Shown here: positions 53,095 to 61,000 of the stretch, piece by piece
How positions within the stretch are numbered: the first letter of the stretch is position 1
Layout: each line of letters starts with the position of its first letter
NCBI RefSeq assembly: GCF_013249065.1
Contig: NZ_JABRWQ010000008.1
Span: 1 to 64,000 of the forward strand
Origin: Winogradskyella litoriviva
Lineage (GTDB): Bacteria; Bacteroidota; Bacteroidia; Flavobacteriales; Flavobacteriaceae
Reading direction: 5' to 3'
Length of the DNA: 64,000 nucleotides
Notes under the pieces: model-generated
Seen by the model: only the letters and a program-made list of their open reading frames with translations
What the model was told of the DNA's origin: nothing
The model's database searches: none
Program-made: the position numbers and the translations under genes

Positions 53095-55380
53095 ATGAAA
53101 AAAACAAAATCAAATTCAAGTTTAGTACTAAGCATTATAGCATTAGTATTTTCAATTAGCACATTTGCTCAAGATATATCAGGATCTTGGAAAGGAAGTT
53201 TAAATGTTCAAGGTCAAGAAATTCCTTTAATATTCGATGTAAAAAATGATAATGGTGAATTGTCTTCTACTATGGACAGTCCAAGCCAAGGAGCTACGGG
53301 AATTCCAATGGATAAAACAGTGTTTGAAGACAACCAATTAACAATTGCTTTTACTCAAGGAGGAATTAAATATGTTGGTGAGTTAGAAAATGAAACTATA
53401 AACGGTACTTTTTTTCAAGGCGGTATGGAATTGCCATTAAATTTATCTAAAACTGTAAAAACAAAACCAGGCGATGTGTCTTTACCGTCATCTAAAGAAG
53501 CCCTAGATAAGTTAGCGGCTTTCGATAACGGGACTTACAAATATTCTGCAGAAGATTATTTTGCCGATCCTACAAAAAGTTCATTTCAATTTTCACCAAA
53601 AGGGAATTATTTTTCATTTAGAGAAAAGGACGAAAACGGCAAAAATCATGTTTATGTTAAAGATACTAAAACTGAAAAAGTAACTTTAGCTATTAAAGAA
53701 GGAGAAGAGCTTATTAGAGGTTATGGTTGGGCTAATGACAACAGATTAGTTTACATAAAAGATAATGGAGGTAATGAAAACTATCAGCTTTTTGCTGCTA
53801 ACTTAGATGGAAGTAACCCAAAAGCTTTAACACCTTTTGAAGATGTAAAAGTTAACTTTTCTAATCTTTTAAATGATCAACCAGATCATGTTATTATAAT
53901 GATGAATAAGGACAACAAGCAAATATTTGAGCCTTATAAATTAAATATAGTTACAGGCGAAATGGAAAAATTGTTTGAGAACAAAGATGCGTCATCACCA
54001 ATTGCTGGTTACGAATTTGATAAGGATGGAGAATTAAGAGGTTACACAAAACAGCAAAATGGCGTAGAATATGTTTTATATTACAGAACAGGTGTAGATC
54101 AACCGTTTAATGAAATTGTAACAACCAATTGGCAAGACTCTTTTTCTATAGTAGCATTTAATTACAATACACCATATAAGCATGATGCTTATGTATTAAC
54201 AAATTTAGAAAGTAATACAAGCGAGCTCGTACTTTACGATTTAGCTAAAAAAGAAATTATAGAAAAGGTTTATAGCAACGATACATTTGATGTTGGCGGA
54301 TTAAGCCGATCTAAAAAGAGAGATTACGAAGTGGATTATTATTACTATACAGGTGAGAAAACACATGTAATACCAGTGAGTAAATATTTTAAAAAATTAG
54401 ATAAAAAGTTTAAAAAAGAATTTGGAGACAAAGTATATTCTATTGTAGACAAAACAGAAGATGAAGATAAATACTTAATCATCTTACAAACAGATAAGCT
54501 TTACGGAACGTACTATACATACGATGTTAAGAAAGATGAATTTACTAAAATATTAGATTTAATGCCTCAGTTGCATGAAGAAGATATGGCAGAAATGAGA
54601 CCTATTGATTTCACAACCAGAGATGGATTAAAAGTTTACGGTTACATCACAATACCAAATAATATTAAAAAAGGTGAACGTGTACCTTTAATTGTAAATC
54701 CGCATGGTGGACCGTATGGTGTAAGAGATTATTGGGGTTTTAATCCAGAAACACAATTATTTGCAAGTAGAGGTTATGCAACATTACAAGTGAATTACAG
54801 AGGTTCTGGTGGTTATGGAAAAGATTTCTTCTTAGCAGGAAACAAGCAAATAGGTAGAAAGATGCTTAATGATTTAGAAGATGCTGTTGCTTATGCTAAA
54901 ACTTTAGATTTTATTGATAATGAAAAAGTAGCCATCTATGGTGCAAGTTATGGAGGTTTAGCGACTTTAGGAAGTCTTGTTAAAACACCAGATTTATATA
55001 CTTGTGGTATTGATTACGTAGGTGTTAGTAACCTGTTTACATTCTTTGAGTCTTTCCCAGAATACTGGAAACCTTACATGGCGCAGTTTAATGAGCAATG
55101 GTATAATTCTGAAGATGAAGCTGACCAAAAAATTATGAAAGAGGTGTCACCAGCATTACATGTAGATAAAATAACAAAACCTCTTTTTGTAATTCAAGGA
55201 GCCAATGATCCTAGAGTAAATATAGATGAGTCTGATCAAGTTGTAAAAAGTATGAGAGCAAGAGGAATCGATGTCCCTTATATGGTAAAATACGATGAAG
55301 GACACGGTTTTTCTCATGAGGAAAATAGAGTAGAATTATACAAGGCTATGTTAGGTTTCTTTGCACAACATTTAAAGTGA
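53095..55380 (+). CDS. Secreted S9-family prolyl oligopeptidase-like peptidase
   Basis: Probable periplasmic serine peptidase acting on peptides. Seen: a signal peptide (cleavage about A25 in STFAQ); an extra ~95-residue N-terminal beta domain (QDISGSWKGSLNVQGQEI...) not part of the standard S9 core; a beta-propeller-like region (~130-500); and an alpha/beta-hydrolase domain with the triad S618 (YGASYGG), D705 (GANDPRVN) and H737 (DEGHGFS). Length 761. It is monocistronic with a terminator after it. Its promoter carries the same tandem repeats as that of the LytS/LytTR operon downstream, so it is probably a member of that regulon. Confidence 0.92.
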   Translation: MKKTKSNSSLVLSIIALVFSISTFAQDISGSWKGSLNVQGQEIPLIFDVKNDNGELSSTMDSPSQGATGIPMDKTVFEDNQLTIAFTQGGIKYVGELENETINGTFFQGGMELPLNLSKTVKTKPGDVSLPSSKEALDKLAAFDNGTYKYSAEDYFADPTKSSFQFSPKGNYFSFREKDENGKNHVYVKDTKTEKVTLAIKEGEELIRGYGWANDNRLVYIKDNGGNENYQLFAANLDGSNPKALTPFEDVKVNFSNLLNDQPDHVIIMMNKDNKQIFEPYKLNIVTGEMEKLFENKDASSPIAGYEFDKDGELRGYTKQQNGVEYVLYYRTGVDQPFNEIVTTNWQDSFSIVAFNYNTPYKHDAYVLTNLESNTSELVLYDLAKKEIIEKVYSNDTFDVGGLSRSKKRDYEVDYYYYTGEKTHVIPVSKYFKKLDKKFKKEFGDKVYSIVDKTEDEDKYLIILQTDKLYGTYYTYDVKKDEFTKILDLMPQLHEEDMAEMRPIDFTTRDGLKVYGYITIPNNIKKGERVPLIVNPHGGPYGVRDYWGFNPETQLFASRGYATLQVNYRGSGGYGKDFFLAGNKQIGRKMLNDLEDAVAYAKTLDFIDNEKVAIYGASYGGLATLGSLVKTPDLYTCGIDYVGVSNLFTFFESFPEYWKPYMAQFNEQWYNSEDEADQKIMKEVSPALHVDKITKPLFVIQGANDPRVNIDESDQVVKSMRARGIDVPYMVKYDEGHGFSHEENRVELYKAMLGFFAQHLK

Positions 55381-55413
55381 AAACGTTAACCAATCAATCA
55401 ATCTAGTTTGTTA

Positions 55414-55450
55414 AAAGCCTTTTAAGAGTTAATCTTAAGAGGCTTTTTTA
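55414..55450 (+). terminator. Terminator after the S9 peptidase gene
   Basis: A 15-bp stem with one G-T pair (AAAAGCCTTTTAAGA at 55414-55428, TCTTAAGAGGCTTTT at 55434-55448) and a T run lie 34 bp after the stop codon. Confidence 0.8.
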
Positions 55451-55472
55451 TTAGTATTAAACTAATGGTTTC

Positions 55473-55542
55473 CGCTCACCATATTCTATTTACCACTCGT
55501 CATATTTTCAATTTTAAAACTGGTTTGCTGTTATATATTTAT
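55473..55542 (+). promoter_or_regulatory. Candidate LytTR-regulated promoter of the LytS/LytTR operon
   Basis: Direct repeats CCGCTCACCATATTC (55473-55487) and CCACTCGTCATATTT (55494-55508) with a 21-bp period are followed by TATATTTA (55535-55542). Spacing from the second repeat to TATATTTA is 41 bp, exactly as in the S9 peptidase promoter. This suggests autoregulation of the two-component operon. Confidence 0.6.
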
Positions 55543-55592
55543 ACTATCAATTAAAAACGAATAGTATTCATCAATCAAAAAACAACAGTATT

Positions 55593-55649
55593 ATGTTCAA
55601 TTTAGTAAAAACCATCGTCGAGTTTATAATTGTAATCGTATTCAATTAA
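55593..55649 (+). CDS. Putative 18-residue hydrophobic peptide
   Basis: An ATG-started frame encodes MFNLVKTIVEFIIVIVFN and stops with TAA. It lies ~50 bp after the candidate LytTR promoter and 23 bp before the four-helix membrane protein gene. The A-rich context before its ATG (CAATCAAAAAA) recurs before the next ATG. The sequence could form one short membrane helix. A leader peptide, membrane micropeptide or peptide signal are all possible, and it may also be a chance frame. Confidence 0.35.
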   Translation: MFNLVKTIVEFIIVIVFN

Positions 55650-55672
55650 GTCAATCAAAAAAATCATCAATC

Positions 55673-56185
55673 ATGAAAAATTTAAATTCACAAAAACAAG
55701 ACACATTCCAGGCCCAATTAGCAAAGTTTAAAAAATTACTAGTTGGTGCTGAGATGGCAAAGCTATCTTCAATTATTTTAATTGTAGTATCACTGGTACT
55801 TGCATATAAATCAAGAGAGAATAGTTTTAATGTTATGCTATTATTAATAGGTGTTTTAAGCTTAGTATTTTTTATCGATAAATTTTTATCCATAAAAGAT
55901 ATAAAACAAAAATCTTATACACAGACATCGTTGGTTTCTAGTATTTCAAAATTAAAAAGTTATATGGCTAAACGAAAAAAATACGAAATGTACTTTATGG
56001 CGTTTTGGATATTAACACTAATACCATCTGCAACAACATATTTTGAGTCTAATATTATAGGTGCTATAGGTGTTGTGCTTTATATTGCTATTGTTGCATT
56101 TATGGGTAATTTAGCTTATAAAAAAACAGATAAAGAAATTGCATTATTAGAAAACACTATGGAAAATGAATTACAATTGCAATAA
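55673..56185 (+). CDS. Uncharacterised four-helix membrane protein
   Basis: Not recognised as a named family. The 170-residue protein has a polar N-terminus (~1-28), two closely spaced membrane helices (~29-45 and ~51-68), a basic cytoplasmic loop (~72-102, ending KSYMAKRKKYEM), two more helices (~105-145) and a charged C-terminal tail. It lies 54 bp before the sensor kinase gene and behind the candidate LytTR promoter. The context suggests it is co-expressed with, and may assist or be controlled by, the LytS/LytTR system. Confidence 0.7.
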   Translation: MKNLNSQKQDTFQAQLAKFKKLLVGAEMAKLSSIILIVVSLVLAYKSRENSFNVMLLLIGVLSLVFFIDKFLSIKDIKQKSYTQTSLVSSISKLKSYMAKRKKYEMYFMAFWILTLIPSATTYFESNIIGAIGVVLYIAIVAFMGNLAYKKTDKEIALLENTMENELQLQ

Positions 56186-56239
56186 ACTTCAATTATCTAA
56201 TATCTTGCAGTGAAATTAAATTAATTAAATTTATTAAAA

Positions 56240-57298
56240 TTGAAATTACTAACTAATTATAAATATTGGATTCTAAATCTTATCGGTTGGGTTTTGTTTG
56301 CATTATTAATGCTCACAATAGATAAGATTTCTTATTCAAAAGATATTCCTGCCAATTTTGTTAATTATCTTCTTATTGAAGGTGTTTTGTGTGGGTTTTT
56401 GGGCTTTGTTCTCTCATTTATAATATTGTTTTATATCGAAAAATATTTTGATATAGGAAATTACACTAAAACCGATGTATATAAATTAATTGGTGTTGTC
56501 CTTTTTACGCAAGTTATTTATCATGTTTTGCTTTGGCCAATGTTAAATATTCCTATTAATTATTTTATGGGAAGACCAATTGAATTGACCTTGGTTCAGA
56601 AATTGACAAATGTGCCGCATTTTCTTGCTTATTTTGTAGTCTGGTTATTTGTAGTTTTAACGTTAAAACTAGTGTATTATATTAATACCATTAAGTTAAG
56701 GCAGTTGCAATTAGAAACTAATTTAAAAGAGTCACAGCTAAATACTTTAAAAGGGCAAATTAACCCTCATTTTATGTTTAATAGTTTAAATAATATCAGA
56801 GGATTAATGCTTGAGGATGTTGATAAAGCTAGAGGAATGTTAACCAATCTGTCTGAAACTCTAAGGTATTCCCTAACAAAGAGTGAAGTAAATTCCATTG
56901 CCTTAGAAGATGAATTGGAGATGGTAGAAAATTATGTAGAAATTTCTAAAATTCAATTTGAAAATAGATTAAAATTTGAAAGCAATATTGAAAGTGATAC
57001 TTTGAATATACAAATTCCTCCAATGATTATTCAAATGTTGGTAGAAAATGCGCTTAAGCATGGAATCTCTAATTTAAAAAGCGGTGGAATAGTGAAACTA
57101 TCAACGATTATTGAAAATAATCAATTACAGATAAAAGTTGCTAACTCCGGAACACTTCAAAAAAGTAATAATTCAACGCATTTAGGATTACAAAACATTA
57201 AAAAACGTCTTGAATTATTATACGGAAAAGATGCAAGTTTTACATTAAATGAGATAGAAAAAGAAGTAATTGCTACTATTAAAATGCCTTTAGTATGA
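56240..57298 (+). CDS. LytS/YehU-type sensor histidine kinase
   Basis: Inner-membrane sensor kinase. Seen: four predicted membrane segments in residues ~10-150 with no large periplasmic domain; a short coiled linker (LRQLQLETNLKESQLNTLKGQ); the His_kinase signature QINPHFMFNSLNNI with phospho-acceptor H177; and a C-terminal ATPase with VENALKHGISN and the LGLQNIKKRLELLYG end. Length 352 is normal. The start is TTG at 56240. Its last 4 bp overlap the response regulator start (ATGA), showing translational coupling. With so little periplasmic sequence, the signal is probably sensed in the membrane. Confidence 0.92.
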   Translation: MKLLTNYKYWILNLIGWVLFALLMLTIDKISYSKDIPANFVNYLLIEGVLCGFLGFVLSFIILFYIEKYFDIGNYTKTDVYKLIGVVLFTQVIYHVLLWPMLNIPINYFMGRPIELTLVQKLTNVPHFLAYFVVWLFVVLTLKLVYYINTIKLRQLQLETNLKESQLNTLKGQINPHFMFNSLNNIRGLMLEDVDKARGMLTNLSETLRYSLTKSEVNSIALEDELEMVENYVEISKIQFENRLKFESNIESDTLNIQIPPMIIQMLVENALKHGISNLKSGGIVKLSTIIENNQLQIKVANSGTLQKSNNSTHLGLQNIKKRLELLYGKDASFTLNEIEKEVIATIKMPLV

Positions 57299-58023
57299 CG
57301 ACATTAAAAGCTGTAATTGTTGAAGATTCTCGTTTAGCTCGTAATGAGTTAAAAGAGCTTTTTAAAGCACATAAAGAAATAGAATTAATTGGTGAAGCAG
57401 AAAATGTAGATGATGGTTTTGCACTGATTAATAAAACTAATCCAGATTTATTGTTTTTAGATATCAATATGCCAGAAAAAGATGGTTTTGAACTTTTAGA
57501 AATGTTAGATGAAGTGCCAATTACCATATTTACAACAGCTTTTGACGAGTACGCTATCAAATCTTTTGAGTATAATGCGTTCGATTATTTGTTAAAACCT
57601 ATAAGCCAAAAACGATTTACAAGTTCTATAACTAAGGTATTAGAGAAAGAGAATACAGAAACGGATGCAAATAAAAAGAATGGTGGTTTAAGTTTAGATA
57701 AGCAAATATTTATAAAAGATGGTAACAACTGTTGGTTGGTAAAAATTAAAGACATATCACTTTTTGAAATCGTTGGGAATTACACCAGAGTCTTTTTTGA
57801 TAATAATAAACCATTAATATATAAGTCGCTTGCTCAAATAGAAGAGAAGCTACCTCAAGATGTGTTTTTTAGAGCCAACCGTCAACAAATTATTAATATT
57901 AACCATGTTAATAAAGTAGTATCTTGGTTTAATGGCAAACTTAAAATTGAAATGAATTCTGGAGAAGAAATAGAAATCTCCAGAAGACAATCTTATATTT
58001 TTAAAGATCAGTTGAGTTTTTAG
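57295..58023 (+). CDS. LytTR-family response regulator
   Basis: Response regulator with an N-terminal receiver domain (phospho-acceptor D56 in LFLDINMPEKDGF, conserved Lys in YLLKPIS) and a C-terminal LytTR DNA-binding domain (~140-242) with NYTRVFFDNNKPLIYKSL and FFRANRQQIININHVNKV. Length 242 is typical of the LytR/AlgR group. It is coupled to the kinase by a 4-bp overlap. The tandem direct repeats at 52943 and 55473 are its likely targets. Its stop codon overlaps the stop of the convergent alpha-2-macroglobulin gene (58020-58023). Confidence 0.94.
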   Translation: MTTLKAVIVEDSRLARNELKELFKAHKEIELIGEAENVDDGFALINKTNPDLLFLDINMPEKDGFELLEMLDEVPITIFTTAFDEYAIKSFEYNAFDYLLKPISQKRFTSSITKVLEKENTETDANKKNGGLSLDKQIFIKDGNNCWLVKIKDISLFEIVGNYTRVFFDNNKPLIYKSLAQIEEKLPQDVFFRANRQQIININHVNKVVSWFNGKLKIEMNSGEEIEISRRQSYIFKDQLSF

Positions 58024-61000
58024 TTAACATTAACACGAACACCTTCACTATGACTACTAAACTCTGGTGCATACATACTTTGTATGGTGCTTATACCATT
58101 ACTCATATCACCTGCGTTGTTTACTCTTAGGTCATATTCAAATACGTAAATTCCTTTTGGCAAATAGTCCATAAAGAAATTTGTAGCAGCATCTTTTGTG
58201 CTTTCGTAATAGCCTAAACCATCTTGCCATTTGTATTGCGATAACACATTTACAGGTTCAAATCCAGCAGCTCTCATGTCTTTTAAATGCACAAATTCCA
58301 TGGTTCTATCGGTTCTCAGTTCAATTCTAACTCTGACTAAATCACCGACTTTTAATTTTGAATCTTTTGTAATTTCGGTAATCTCTTCACCTTTGTCTGT
58401 ATTAGATTTTAAGAAGAGTTTCTTACTTAGTTTTAAAGGTGTTTCTGCTGAGGTTATTTTATCTAAGTCTTCAAAATATTGCCAATACAAAGCGCCCCAA
58501 GCAATGCCTTCTCCTTTTTTAGTAATAGTAACTTCTGCTTGTTCGGGTTTAATTTCAGAACCATTCCAAGAGGTTTTATAATAACCTGTTCCGGCTTCAA
58601 CGGTTACATTATCTAAGGTTGATGGAGATATAGTTTCATTGCCAACTTTTACAGCCACTTGGTCTGTAATACTTAGCCAATCACTACCTTGTAATAGTAA
58701 GGCATATACGGCTTCAGTTGTGGCTTTAGTAGTTTTCCAACGGTTGGTTTGTTTATTCTTTAGTAACCAAATTTTTAAATTATCAATGTCGTTGACGTTC
58801 TTCGTTTCGCTCTGAATGATAGTACCAACTTCAGAAAATACTTCAACCATTAACGCTTGTGTTTCAATAGGCGCTTGGTACCAATTCCAAGAATTAGTGT
58901 TGGCTTTCCAATACATACCTAATTCGTCTGAAGTTATACTATTCTCTTTTAACGATTTAACGATTTTACCAGCTGTTGCTGTATCGTTTATTCGGTTCAT
59001 CGCTAAAGCCATTAAACCTTTGGCATATAACGAACGCTTTAACCAATAGGTTTGAATCTGAGACTGGTAATAATCTAAGATATTTTGAACTTCTTTAGAT
59101 GTTTTAATTTCAGGATAAAAGCTTCGTGTGTATAAATAATGTAATTGCATTGACGACAAATGGTCTTTGCTTAAATCTGCATCTTTATCGTATTTTCTTA
59201 TGTCTTTATATTCTTGAACAAATGCTGCATCTAAATAATTTAAAGCATTTTGAATCATTTGAGATGTCTCGTTGTTGTCCTTTGTTGTAATAACATTTAG
59301 TGTCTTAAGATGGCCAAAACCAGCAATAATATGTTGCGTAATAAAACGATTATCGCGTCCACCATTAAACCAAGGCCAAGCACCAGAATTGTGTTGGTTG
59401 TTCTTTAATTTTCTCATGGCAGACTGTAACTCATTATTCATTTTATTTAAGTCGAATAATAAAGCAATACGATTTTTCTGTTCTGCTTCAGATTGCGCAT
59501 CGCGTAACCAAGGCGTTTCTTGTATTAATAAAGATTTTAATTCTTGATTCTTTTCTAAGTTAGATAATAGAGCGTCTGTAGATTTCCATTGGTTAAAAAC
59601 CGCTTCAATTTTTGGGTTAGATTGTACAATATGTTGCGCTAAAGCATTGGCATAATAACGTGAAAATGTTTGCTCATTACAATCGTATGGATATTCCATT
59701 AAATAAGGCAACGCTTGTACAGCGTACCAAGCCGGATTAGACGTCATCTCTAACGTTAATTTATGGTTGGTTAATGTTGTAGAAGAATTAGTCTTAAGCT
59801 TGTCTAAAGTAAACGTCTTTGTTTGGTTAGAACGAATCCACATTGGCATAGTTTCCGTCACTAATATTCTGTTGCTTAAAACAGGTAAAGCATTTTGCTC
59901 TCCATCACTAAAATCGCCTGCTTTTGCAATGACTTTATATTGTACTGCTTGAAGGTTTTCTGGAATATTCAACTCCCAAGAAACTTGTGTGTTCCCTTTG
60001 GCATTTACAACAAAAGAAAAAGCCCCTTCTAGCTTGCCTAAAGAGGAAGAATTGAGCAGGTTTGTAGTAATATTTTCTCCTGTAACGGCATCTGTTAATA
60101 CTAATTGTGCAATACCAGACAATTTGTTTTCAGTAAGATTTGCAATTTTTGTACTTATTGTAATTTTATCGCCTTCTCTTAAAAAACGAGGTGCATTTGG
60201 TATAACCATCAACTCTTTTTGTGTAACAGTCTCTAATCGTTTTATTGAACTTTCTAAAGTTTTGGTATGTGCTAATAACTGTAATTTCCATTTGGTTAAT
60301 GCTTCTGGAGCTTTAAAGTTAAAACTAACATTACCTTCTGTGTCGGTTTGTAATTGTGGGAAAAAGAAAGCGGTTTCGTTGAGGTTTTTTCTGATTTGGA
60401 TATTGTCTGAACTTATGGAATTAGTTTCAAGAGAATCTCTTTTCTCAGATAAAAAAAATTCTTCAGTTTCCATTTTGGAAGCTGTACCTGTATAGGCTCC
60501 TTTTGTAGTAGTTTCGTATCCAGCAACTGCTCCACTTAGGCTGTCACTCACTTCTTCAATACTAATTTTATCTTCAACCATCATAGCTGCTTCAGGAGCA
60601 GCCATACGTTTCATGTTGCCATAATCTCGTCTCAAATAACGATTATTACCAAAATAAAAACCAAACCAATTTAATTGGTCGTAACCTTGGTATGGATAAC
60701 TCTTGGTGGTATCAAAACTATTATAAACCCTAAAATAGGTTTTGCCAAAACTCTGTTGCGCGTTTTTATAAATTCTACCATAATAAACAGGGTTGCTAAT
60801 TGGGTTGAAACTCCAGCTATGACCTTTAAATTCATCTAAAGACGCATCGTACATACTTGCTAATAATTCCGCAGCTACTTTTTCGCCTTTTGGTCCTTTA
60901 ATTTTAAAACTCCAGGTTTCGTCTTGTCCTGGTTGTAGTTTATCTCTAAATGTAGTGGTTTCAATTTCTAAATCAGTCTCAGGATAAGGTACGCTAACGT

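Noticed and set aside
59989..60495. A 168-codon frame on the plus strand inside the alpha-2-macroglobulin gene
   Set aside because: It lies antisense within a clearly coding region whose minus-strand protein has domain matches; several similar antisense frames occur across this gene and reflect its codon usage.
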